Shown one piece after another: positions 1 to 5,429 of a stretch of DNA of 5,429 bases. This DNA comes from Prosthecobacter sp. (lineage in GTDB: Bacteria; Verrucomicrobiota; Verrucomicrobiia; Verrucomicrobiales; Verrucomicrobiaceae). The stretch covers positions 1 to 5,429 of the forward strand of contig JAIWOJ010000186.1 of assembly GCA_020216965.1 (NCBI GenBank), given 5' to 3'. Under the pieces are notes generated by a model. That model was given only the letters and a program-made list of their open reading frames with translations, was not told the DNA's origin and ran no database searches. The position numbers and the translations under genes are program-made. The stretch's first letter is position 1. The number at the start of each line of letters is the position of its first letter.

Positions 1-76
1 CCCAGATGTCTCTTTCTCAGGCAACAGGGCATTCCTACTGCGAGAAAAGCTGTATTCGGGCGTGTAGAAAAGGCTC

Positions 77-1114
77 TCAGCTAAGGTCAGACACCTTGAC
101 TGGTACACCGCCCAATTCGGCACTACGGTCTGCGGCGAAGATGACCTCAAAGCTGCGAAGGCTCTCTGGGAAGCTGGTCAGGGGCATATCGCGGCCTTCA
201 TCTAGGGCGTCAAAGAAGGCTTGGAACTGGGTCTGGTAGGGGTGGTCAGCCACGTCGCCGCTGTCCAGCATGTGCATGGAGAGGTTGCTCCAGGCTTTTT
301 TGTCGGTGTGCAGCTTGTTGGAATGGAATTTGTTGTCGAGTAGGCTGCCCTGGCTGCCAACGAGGTGGGTGTGGAAGTAGTAGGGCTGGAGGCAGTCCAC
401 AATGGCTGCGCATTTGCCTACGGCACCGTTTTTGAAGCGGATAAGGGTGCAACTGGAGGTGTCATACTCGTAGGGGGCAAAGATCTCGCTCTTGCTCTTG
501 GTGCTGAAGCTTGTGACGCTGTCCACTTCCCCGCCCATGACCATCAGGAGGGCGTCGAGGGCATGGCAACCCGCCGTCAGCAGGGCGCTACCGCCGTCTT
601 TTTTGCCGGTGTTCCAGCGGAACTGGCCATACCAGGGGCCGATGCCGTGATAGTAGTCCACCTCTCCGTAATGCAGGTCGCCGAGCAGCCCTTGGTCAAT
701 CAGAGCCTTGGTGACGGTGAACTGGCCGGAGAAGCGGCACTCAAAGCAGACGCAACCTTTGACGCCGTTGGCCTTGGCAGCGGAAACAATCTCGCGCACT
801 TCCTGGAGGGAATTTGCCATGGGCTTTTCCAGGATGATGTGCTTTTTGGCATTGGCGGCAGCCACGGCCTGATTGCGGTGCTGGCTGGGATAGCTGGTGA
901 TGTCCACCACATCGATCTCAGGATCTGCCAGCATGGCATCGAGGTCGTTATAGACCTTGATGGGGCCGCCATGCTTGGCGCTGAGCTCAGCAGCATCCAG
1001 CGGACGGGAGGAGTAGATGGCTCCCACCTTGCCCTGCTTGGTGGCGTTGATTGCGTCAATGTGGGCGGTGGCTGCCCAGCCATAGCCGATGATGCCGACG
1101 TTGTATTTTTTCAT
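77..1114 (-). CDS. Gfo/Idh/MocA-family NAD(P)-dependent oxidoreductase
   Basis: This encodes a predicted cytosolic dehydrogenase of 345 residues, a normal length for the family. Members oxidise or reduce a hydroxyl group on sugars, cyclitols or related compounds using NAD(P). The N-terminus is a Rossmann fold with the dinucleotide loop GIIGYGWAATAH at residues 7-18. The family signature EKP is at 96-98, its lysine being the usual catalytic or cofactor-contacting residue. The C-terminal substrate domain carries the GCHALD segment at 182-187, with His184 and Asp187 in the usual catalytic positions. I chose the ATG at 1114 because the Rossmann strand begins directly after it. An in-frame GTG at 1129 would add only MLSFF. 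Neither start has a Shine-Dalgarno sequence, and the ATG sits between a T7 and an A6 run. asd ends 72 nt upstream on the same strand, so co-transcription is plausible. The substrate cannot be read from the sequence. Confidence 0.93.
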   Translation of the reverse strand: MKKYNVGIIGYGWAATAHIDAINATKQGKVGAIYSSRPLDAAELSAKHGGPIKVYNDLDAMLADPEIDVVDITSYPSQHRNQAVAAANAKKHIILEKPMANSLQEVREIVSAAKANGVKGCVCFECRFSGQFTVTKALIDQGLLGDLHYGEVDYYHGIGPWYGQFRWNTGKKDGGSALLTAGCHALDALLMVMGGEVDSVTSFSTKSKSEIFAPYEYDTSSCTLIRFKNGAVGKCAAIVDCLQPYYFHTHLVGSQGSLLDNKFHSNKLHTDKKAWSNLSMHMLDSGDVADHPYQTQFQAFFDALDEGRDMPLTSFPESLRSFEVIFAADRSAELGGVPVKVSDLS

Positions 1115-1186
1115 AAAAAAAGAGAGCACAGAAGGGCGGACGACTACGCATCTGGCAAGGCCGCCTTTTCATACGGGAATGATCCG

Positions 1187-2212
1187 TCACAGCAGGCACT
1201 CGGCGATCTGCACCGCATTGAGTGCCGCGCCTTTGAGGAGCTGGTCCCCGACGACCCAGAAGGCGAGGCCATTGTCCAGTGCACAGTCCAGGCGCAGGCG
1301 ACCGACGGCGCAGTTATCACGCCCGGCGATGTCGAGCGCCAGTGGATAGTGCTTGCTGGCTGGATCATCGATCACATCGAGACCAGGGGCGCTGGCGAGC
1401 ACGGCACGGGCCTGGGCGAGATCCACGGGTTTTTCAAACTCAGCGCTGATGGCGATGCTGTGGGCGCGGAAGACGGGAATGCGCACGCAGGTGACGGAGG
1501 CCCGGAAGCCAGGGTGGTGCATGATTTTGCGCCCCTCATTTTCCATCTTCATTTCCTCTTTGGTGTAACCGCTATCGAGGAAGGAATCGACATGCGGGAT
1601 GGCATTGAAGGCGATCTGATGGGGATAGACGTGTGGCTGGGAGGCCAACTTCGCGGCGTCCCAGGCACGGTTTTCCGCAGCCCATTCGCGCGTTTGCTTG
1701 GCGAGTTCCTCGATGGCCTGCGCCCCCGTGCCGGAAACGGCCTGATAGCTGCTGGCGAAGATGCGCTTGACGCCAAAAGCCTGGTGCAAGGGATAAAGTG
1801 CCATGAGGGAGATCGCCGTGGTGCAGTTGGGGTTGGCGATGATGCCTTGGTGCCCTTTCACATCCGCAGCATTGATCTCTGGCACCACCAGGGGCACCTT
1901 GGGATCCATGCGGTAAAAGGAGGAATTGTCCACGACGACGGCACCCGCCTTCACAGCATGGGGGGCAAAATCGCGGGAAATGCTGCCACCGGCGCTGAAC
2001 AGAGCGATCTCCACCCCCGCAAAGCTCTCGGGTGTGAGCTCTTGGATGGTCACGTCCTCACCTTTGAATTTCATCTTCTTTCCAGCGCTGCGGGCGCTCG
2101 CGAGAAGGGTGAGCTGGCCGACGGGAAATCCGCGCTGCTCTAGGCAGCGCAGCATTTCCACCCCCACCGCTCCGGTGGCGCCGACGACCGCGACGTGCTT
2201 AAGATTGCTCAT
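1187..2212 (-). CDS. asd: Aspartate-semialdehyde dehydrogenase
   Basis: This cytosolic enzyme reduces L-aspartyl-4-phosphate to L-aspartate-4-semialdehyde with NADPH, the branch step to lysine/diaminopimelate, threonine and methionine. The 341 residues match the family's usual length. The N-terminal NADP-binding loop is VGATGAVG at about residues 10-17. FSAGGSISR lies near 72-80 and DNSS at 95-98. The catalytic cysteine is Cys130 in NPNCTT. Gln157 in YQAVSGTG, Lys222 in TKEEMKM, and Arg244 and His251 in RIPVFRAHS occupy the expected substrate-binding and acid-base positions. The pattern around NPNCTT and YQAVSGTG resembles plant, cyanobacterial and Bacteroidetes enzymes more than the longer E. 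coli type. The ATG at 2212 places the glycine loop at the usual distance from the N-terminus. No strong ribosome binding site precedes it. I found no recognisable lysine riboswitch in the 133 nt upstream. All key residues are present, so the protein should be active. Confidence 0.97.
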   Translation of the reverse strand: MSNLKHVAVVGATGAVGVEMLRCLEQRGFPVGQLTLLASARSAGKKMKFKGEDVTIQELTPESFAGVEIALFSAGGSISRDFAPHAVKAGAVVVDNSSFYRMDPKVPLVVPEINAADVKGHQGIIANPNCTTAISLMALYPLHQAFGVKRIFASSYQAVSGTGAQAIEELAKQTREWAAENRAWDAAKLASQPHVYPHQIAFNAIPHVDSFLDSGYTKEEMKMENEGRKIMHHPGFRASVTCVRIPVFRAHSIAISAEFEKPVDLAQARAVLASAPGLDVIDDPASKHYPLALDIAGRDNCAVGRLRLDCALDNGLAFWVVGDQLLKGAALNAVQIAECLL

Positions 2213-2309
2213 GGTCTGTTTCTGGGTGTTGGTTCGTTTTTGGGTTGGGCAAAAAGGGCTCGCAGATTAGGGGTGCTGCCCAGGAAAGCAAGGGAAGGCA
2301 CAATCCGAT

Positions 2310-2343
2310 TTTTGGCAAAGGATCCCATCCCCCGGTGCCAAAA
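2310..2343 (-). other. Inverted repeat between the small ORF and asd (weak hairpin)
   Basis: TTTTGGCA at 2310-2317 is exactly complementary to TGCCAAAA at 2336-2343, giving an 8-bp stem around an 18-nt loop. It begins three bases after the stop of the small minus-strand ORF, where a transcription end or an asd leader element could sit. On the minus strand no T tract follows the stem, so it is not a standard intrinsic terminator. On the plus strand a T-rich stretch follows, but no plus-strand gene lies upstream. Confidence 0.3.
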
Positions 2344-2345
2344 GT

Positions 2346-2573
2346 TTATTTTTCAGCAGCATCCCCTTCTTGAGGCAGCAGGGGCTGGCCAAACATCAGC
2401 CGGAGACGGTTGCCGGGGTGCAGTTGATCCAACTGCTTGCGGGAGGCACGGCGCTCTTGGTCGCTCAAGGGTAGGGCGAGTTGGTCACCCAACTTGGGGG
2501 ATGAGCGTCCGCGTGCACTGCCTCTGGCAGACGATGCGGAGGGAGAGGAGGTTTTGCGCTCAGGCTGGGCCAT
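2346..2573 (-). CDS. Small hypothetical protein (75 aa), family not recognised
   Basis: This small ORF lies directly upstream of asd on the same strand, with 133 nt between them. I do not recognise a family. The first 27 or so residues are rich in Ser, Arg and Ala and look disordered. The rest is more protein-like: LALPLSDQERRASRKQLDQL could form an amphipathic helix and is followed by HPGNRLRLMFGQPLLP. There is no signal peptide, membrane segment or cysteine. Many codons end in G or C, as in the neighbouring genes, which mildly supports coding. No Shine-Dalgarno sequence precedes the ATG. A 113-codon plus-strand frame at 2437-2778 overlaps it; I judge that less likely because its composition looks random and its start lacks a ribosome binding site. 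Whether this gene is expressed with asd cannot be decided from the sequence. Confidence 0.5.
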   Translation of the reverse strand: MAQPERKTSSPSASSARGSARGRSSPKLGDQLALPLSDQERRASRKQLDQLHPGNRLRLMFGQPLLPQEGDAAEK

Positions 2574-2695
2574 GTTGACGAGTTATTTCCAGATAGGTGG
2601 AGAGCTTGCGCCTAGGTTCAAACTGTGGATGAAAAAAGAGCGGCGGCGCAGGCACCGTGAGATGGCAAAGCAGAGGCTGGTGGTGATGCCGTCTC

Positions 2696-2751
2696 GCGAT
2701 GAATGGCATCGCAAGAGTCTATTTTTGTTTTCAATCTGGCATGGGATGCCA
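2696..2751 (+). promoter_or_regulatory. Two hairpins in the leader of the antiporter gene
   Basis: Two short perfect stems lie within 90 nt of the antiporter ATG. The first is GCGATG (2696-2701) with CATCGC (2707-2712), loop AATGG, followed after nine bases by TTTTTGTTTT. The second is TGGCAT (2737-2742) with ATGCCA (2746-2751), loop GGG. The TGGCAT sequence also occurs within the first stem-loop (2704-2709), so alternative pairings are possible. The layout would suit a leader that controls transcription or translation, but I cannot match it to a known riboswitch class. No convincing -35/-10 pair was found nearby. Confidence 0.3.
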
Positions 2752-2785
2752 TACGGCGTCTTTGCGGCCCTTGACTGAAGTTTCC

Positions 2786-4048
2786 ATGACCAATCTACAA
2801 CTCGCCATCCAGTTCTTCCTCCAGTTGGGCATCATCCTCATCTTTTGCCGCTTGGTAGGCATCATCGCGGCGCGTTTTGGGCAGCCGCAGGTGGTAGCAG
2901 AGATGATCGCTGGGGTGTGCATGGGGCCATCGCTACTGGGCCTATTCTGGCCGGAGGTGGGGGAGGCGCTGTTCCCGAAGGAGTCGATGAAGGTGCTCTT
3001 TCCCGTCTCCCAGTTGGGGCTGGCGCTGTACATGTTCATCGTGGGCTTGGAGTTCCGCATGGACATTGTGCGCAAGCGCTTTGGTGCCTCGGTGGCCGTC
3101 AGCTTCGCAGGCATGGCGGCCCCGTTTGTGCTGGGGGCGGCGGTGGGATGGTTTTTCCATGAGCACACGAGCCTGTTTCCGCAGGCGACTTCGCTGCGTA
3201 ACGCGATGATTTTCATGGGGGCCTCCATGTGCATCACGGCCTTTCCCATGCTGGCGCGCATCATTCATTTCAAAGGGCTGGCGGGCACCACAATGGGCAC
3301 GGTGGCGATCGGCGCGGGGGCGATCGACGATGCGGCGGCCTGGGGGATGCTGGCGGTGGTGCTGGCGAGCTTTAATGGCGACTTCTCCCACGCCCTGCTG
3401 AGCATCGGCGGTGGCATCGGCTATGTGGTGCTGGCGCAGGTGGTCATTCGTCCGGTTCTGGCGCTCTATGCGGCGGGTATTGAGCGTCGGGGGAAATTGA
3501 GCGACGCCGAATACGCCTTCTTCCTGGCGCTCATGTGCCTGGGGGCGTGGTGGACGGATTACATCGAGCTGCACGCGGTGTTTGGTGCTTTTGTCATGGG
3601 CAGCGCCATGCCACGCGGCGTGGTCAGCCGAACCTTGATCGAGCGGACGCAGCCATTGGCGGTGGCGCTGATTTTGCCGCTGTTTTTTACCTATTCTGGC
3701 CTCAATACACGTCTGGGGCTGCTCAATACGGGCTACCTATGGCTCCTGTGCGGTGCGGTGCTCGTTGCAGCCATCCTGGGGAAAGGGGTGGCCTGCTGGG
3801 CGGCGGCCCGGGCCTCTGGGATCTCGAATAAGGAGGCCATGGGCATCGGCGTGCTGATGAATGCGCGCGGGCTGATGGAGCTGATTATCATCAACATCGG
3901 CCTACAGCGCGGCGTCATCTCCGCAGAAATCTTCGCCATGCTTGCCATCATGGCCGTCATCACCACGCTGATGGCTAGCCCGATTTTTGAGCGCTTGGTC
4001 GGCTCTGGCACCTTCCGCGGTGAGCCGGAGCCTGGTACAGAAATCTGA
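2786..4048 (+). CDS. Cation/proton antiporter, CPA2 family (Kef/CHX-like membrane domain)
   Basis: This is an inner-membrane secondary transporter predicted to exchange a monovalent cation (Na+ or K+) for protons, serving pH and ion homeostasis. From the chosen ATG it has 420 residues and about 12-13 hydrophobic segments, the usual size for the Na_H_Exchanger domain alone. Diagnostic pieces are GQPQVVAEMIAGVCMGPSLLG at about 32-52, LYMFIVGLEF at 81-90, SMCITAFPMLARI at 147-159, the ion-binding Asp pair in GAIDDAAAW at 178-186 (Asp181-Asp182), and MNARGLMELIIINIGL at 358-373. The last motif closely resembles plant and cyanobacterial CHX-type proteins. No TrkA-N or universal-stress C-terminal domain follows; the chain ends shortly after the last helix. 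The frame is open back to 2699, but residues before MTNLQLAI lack similarity to the family and contain the leader hairpins, so I start at 2786. It is divergent from the asd side and convergent with the ligase fragment, 39 nt between stops. Confidence 0.95.
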   Translation: MTNLQLAIQFFLQLGIILIFCRLVGIIAARFGQPQVVAEMIAGVCMGPSLLGLFWPEVGEALFPKESMKVLFPVSQLGLALYMFIVGLEFRMDIVRKRFGASVAVSFAGMAAPFVLGAAVGWFFHEHTSLFPQATSLRNAMIFMGASMCITAFPMLARIIHFKGLAGTTMGTVAIGAGAIDDAAAWGMLAVVLASFNGDFSHALLSIGGGIGYVVLAQVVIRPVLALYAAGIERRGKLSDAEYAFFLALMCLGAWWTDYIELHAVFGAFVMGSAMPRGVVSRTLIERTQPLAVALILPLFFTYSGLNTRLGLLNTGYLWLLCGAVLVAAILGKGVACWAAARASGISNKEAMGIGVLMNARGLMELIIINIGLQRGVISAEIFAMLAIMAVITTLMASPIFERLVGSGTFRGEPEPGTEI

Positions 4049-4087
4049 CCTGTGCGCCTCCGAGACCGTGCCTAGGCGAGCCGTTTG

Positions 4088-4786
4088 TCAAAAATGCAGC
4101 AGGTCGGTGTGCAGGTCATCTTGGCTACCTGGGAGTGTGGCAGCAAGCTGGGGCGCATGGGGATGTTTCCCTGCCATCATCTCGATGAGGTTCCGGTGTG
4201 TCAGGACTCTTCCCTGATCCTGCCCTGCGTTGTCATAGACCAGAAAGGCTGGGCTCTCTGCCTTTCCTGCGAAGGGCATGCCCCAGGCGGGGCGCTCTGC
4301 GAACACCTCATCCAGCTCTGCTTCATTCCACTCCCCTTGATTGAGGCCAGACGTCATCCAAACGGTGAGGACGGAATCCACCAAGCCGCGAAACTCTGCC
4401 GTGCCTGCATCCAGGAACACGCAAGACGGTTCTGAAGTCTCCACGATTCTCTGAAAGCGCTCCTGCGTGAGGTGGGTGGGCAGCATGGAGACCGTGGCCC
4501 CGGCGTGGGTCACGGCCAGCGCCAGCACTTGGGCATCAGGATGATCCGCAGAGAGCGCCATGAGGACGATGCTTCCAGGCTCCACGCCATTGCGTTGTAG
4601 CCAAGTGCTGGCGCGCAAGACGCGTTCCCAGACCTTTTCCACCGTCGTCATCTGTCCTTGGTAGAGGCAGGGTTTATCGGGCCTGCGCTGGGCCATCTTC
4701 ATCAGGGGCTCCGTCAGGAAAGAGGCTGATTCACTGCCGGAAGAGCGGGCAAGGAAACTGGAGGAGGGATGAGTGGGTAAAAACAT
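4088..4786 (-). CDS. Truncated AMP-forming acyl/aryl ligase-like protein with degenerate P-loop
   Basis: This 232-residue product matches only the N-terminal part of ANL-superfamily adenylating enzymes (acyl-CoA synthetases, adenylation domains), which normally exceed 500 residues. FLTEPLMKMAQRRPDKPCLY at about 23-42 is the typical opening helix. WLQRNGVEPGSIVLMAL (62-78) and LALAVTHAGATVSMLPTHLT (88-107) follow in the usual order. The conserved A3 phosphate loop, normally Y-(T/S)-SGTTG-x-PKG before the THRNL segment, is here YDNAGQDQG (184-192) before VLTHRNL. It is about two residues shorter and lacks the Ser/Thr-Gly run and the lysine. The chain stops 32 residues later, so motifs A4-A10 and the C-terminal lid are missing. 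ATP-dependent adenylation is therefore unlikely. No frameshift explains the loss, because the antiporter occupies the DNA beyond. The start at 4786 fits a leaderless transcript. An internal ATG at 4702 has GGAG six nt upstream. It may be a pseudogene fragment or a repurposed non-catalytic protein. Confidence 0.75.
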   Translation of the reverse strand: MFLPTHPSSSFLARSSGSESASFLTEPLMKMAQRRPDKPCLYQGQMTTVEKVWERVLRASTWLQRNGVEPGSIVLMALSADHPDAQVLALAVTHAGATVSMLPTHLTQERFQRIVETSEPSCVFLDAGTAEFRGLVDSVLTVWMTSGLNQGEWNEAELDEVFAERPAWGMPFAGKAESPAFLVYDNAGQDQGRVLTHRNLIEMMAGKHPHAPQLAATLPGSQDDLHTDLLHF

Positions 4787-4790
4787 GAGT

Positions 4791-4808
4791 TTATTATAAT
4801 TACAATAA
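4791..4808. promoter_or_regulatory. 18-bp near-palindrome over the -10 (Fur/PerR-box-like operator candidate)
   Basis: TTATTATAATTACAATAA matches its own reverse complement at 16 of 18 positions. Its last 15 bases (4794-4808) match the PerR-type 7-1-7 box TTATAATNATTATAA at 12 of 14 defined positions. It covers the TATAAT of the predicted promoter, where a bound repressor would block polymerase. AT-rich promoter DNA can resemble such boxes by chance, and no regulator gene lies in the window. Confidence 0.4.
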
Positions 4809-4820
4809 ATTTTCAGACAA
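4793..4820 (-). promoter_or_regulatory. Sigma-70-type promoter of the ligase-like gene, possibly leaderless
   Basis: On the minus strand TTGTCT (4820-4815) is separated by 16 bp from a perfect TATAAT (4798-4793). The -35 matches the consensus at four of six positions. The -10 ends six bases before the ATG at 4786-4784, so transcription should begin at or beside the A of the start codon, giving a leaderless mRNA. If translation instead starts at 4702, the same promoter gives a leader of about 85 nt. The surrounding AT richness contrasts with the GC-rich neighbours. Confidence 0.55.
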
Positions 4821-4828
4821 GCACTTGT
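4817..4828. promoter_or_regulatory. 12-bp dyad overlapping the -35
   Basis: ACAAG (4817-4821) and CTTGT (4824-4828) form a perfect inverted repeat around CA. Four of its bases lie inside the predicted -35 hexamer of the ligase-like gene. It could be a half of a compound operator, or chance. Confidence 0.25.
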
Positions 4829-5429
4829 TTCCCTGGTTTCTAACCGAAAGCGGCAGGCGCGTTACGCGAGGCGGGAGCCTTTTGTCCCAGAAAGGGCTCT
4901 TCGTCGGGCAGGAATGCCGCTGTTGCTAGGAAAGGCAGCATCCGGGCTGAATTTTGGGATCATCGGTCTGACACACCACACCATCGTGGCAAAAAAACAT
5001 CGGGGACGCCGAAAACTCAGAAGTCGGAGGATCGGCATCTTGCCTGTGCAGACAGGCTGGATGCGAATCGCTCAAGAGAAAGAGGGTTTTCGGGAGCCCG
5101 AAAAGCAATTGAGGTAGGCTCAGACAAAAAGCAGACCCTACAAGGTTCAGAGGGGACGGAAAAAAGACCATCGAAATGCCCCAGGCGGACATTTGGCATC
5201 ATTCGTCTCAGGAGAATACTAAGAAAATCAGGAGGAAAGAGGGGGAAGAGCTAAATCTGAGTCTCAAAGCTGCGAGATTTGCAGGCTGTGTTTTCGAGAG
5301 GGAGGGTTGCCAACATTTGACCGCAGGCTTTCAGGCATAGTATTTCCAGCAGCTTCGAGAAATTCCTGACAGATGCCGCGCTCTAGCGGTTCTGAAATTT
5401 ACACTTTTATGATAGTGCGTGCCCTCTTG
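4829..5429. other. Intergenic region without a supported gene
   Basis: About 600 nt with no convincing coding sequence. The short open frames on either strand (for example 4914-5117 plus and 4926-5192 minus) have repeat-derived or random-looking translations and no ribosome binding sites. The region holds the palindromic repeat at 5035-5064, a weak stem (GAGCC 4875-4879 with GGCTC 4895-4899) without a T tract, and a 21-base pure-purine run at 5230-5250. An ATG at 5409 opens a frame to the window edge, but only seven codons are visible. Confidence 0.6.
5035..5064. repeat. REP-like imperfect palindrome
   Basis: GCATC (5035-5039) pairs with GATGC (5060-5064), and GCCTGT (5042-5047) pairs with ACAGGC (5052-5057). 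The loop is GCAG, with a two-base internal mismatch on each side. Read on the plus strand the element translates as IGILPVQTGWM, and on the minus strand as HPACLHRQDADP. I recall such strings from spurious ORFs over dispersed repeats in verrucomicrobial and planctomycete genomes, which suggests a genome-wide extragenic palindrome. Only one copy is in this window, so repetition is inferred, not seen. Confidence 0.5.

Noticed and set aside
365..2143. A 592-codon open frame on the plus strand spanning both asd and the oxidoreductase gene
   Set aside because: Its codons lie exactly opposite the sense codons of both genes. It stays open because those GC-rich genes avoid TTA, CTA and TCA in that register. 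The sense proteins are unmistakable, and the antisense translation has no recognisable family.
2437..2778. Plus-strand 113-codon frame ending eight bases before the antiporter start
   Set aside because: There is no ribosome binding site, the translation is Arg-rich and random-looking, and it overlaps the more plausible minus-strand ORF and the leader hairpins.
4049..4087. Possible bidirectional terminator in the convergent gap (CGCCT 4055-4059 with AGGCG 4074-4078)
   Set aside because: The stem is only 5 bp with a 14-nt loop, and no T tract follows on either strand.
4278..5188. 13-base exact repeat ATGCCCCAGGCGG at 4278-4290 and 5176-5188
   Set aside because: One such match is not surprising in 5.4 kb of GC-rich sequence, and the flanks do not match.
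4914..5192. Short overlapping open frames on both strands
   Set aside because: Both run through the REP-like palindrome, and their translations look like read-through of a repeat, with no ribosome binding site.
5230..5250. Purine run containing an AGGAGGA-type Shine-Dalgarno sequence
   Set aside because: No start codon follows at a usable distance on the plus strand, and the frame after it is not open for any useful length.
5317..5346. TTGACC with TATTTC 18 bp later as a plus-strand promoter for a gene beyond the window
   Set aside because: The -10 is poor and the only downstream ATG (5409) shows just seven codons before the window ends, so there is no gene to support it.

Overview
The window looks like ordinary chromosomal DNA from a moderately GC-rich Gram-negative-type bacterium. 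My best guess is the Verrucomicrobiota or a relative. The guess rests on a plant/cyanobacterial/Bacteroidetes-like aspartate-semialdehyde dehydrogenase, a CHX-like cation/proton antiporter, start codons that mostly lack a Shine-Dalgarno sequence, and a palindromic repeat at 5035-5064. That repeat's translation contains IGILPVQTG, a string I associate with spurious ORFs over repeats in verrucomicrobial and planctomycete genomes. None of this could be tested by a search here.

Layout. Positions 1-76 hold nothing I can support. On the minus strand, reading from high to low coordinates, come a small unrecognised 75-codon ORF (2573-2346), asd (2212-1187) and a Gfo/Idh/MocA-family oxidoreductase (1114-77). 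asd and the oxidoreductase lie 72 nt apart on the same strand and may be co-transcribed. Diverging from them on the plus strand is a membrane antiporter of the CPA2 family (2786-4048), preceded by a leader that contains two short hairpins. Converging on the antiporter, with only 39 nt between the stop codons, is a minus-strand ORF (4786-4088). It encodes only the N-terminal part of an AMP-forming acyl/aryl ligase, and its nucleotide-phosphate loop is degenerate. The remainder (4787-5429) is intergenic.

How the genes work together. asd feeds lysine, threonine and methionine synthesis and the diaminopimelate of peptidoglycan. The oxidoreductase probably acts on a sugar-like or cyclitol-like substrate. 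The antiporter serves ion and pH homeostasis. I see no single pathway joining all of them, and no defence locus, CRISPR array, mobile element or RNA gene.

The most interesting part is 4088-4830. A truncated ligase with a broken ATP-binding loop keeps a full-length open frame. It has a well-formed promoter (TTGTCT, 16-bp spacer, TATAAT) whose expected transcription start falls at or next to its first ATG. Two dyads overlap that promoter: one resembles a Fur/PerR-type box over the -10, and the other lies over the -35. This suggests a regulated, possibly repurposed protein, but a pseudogene with a surviving promoter is equally possible.
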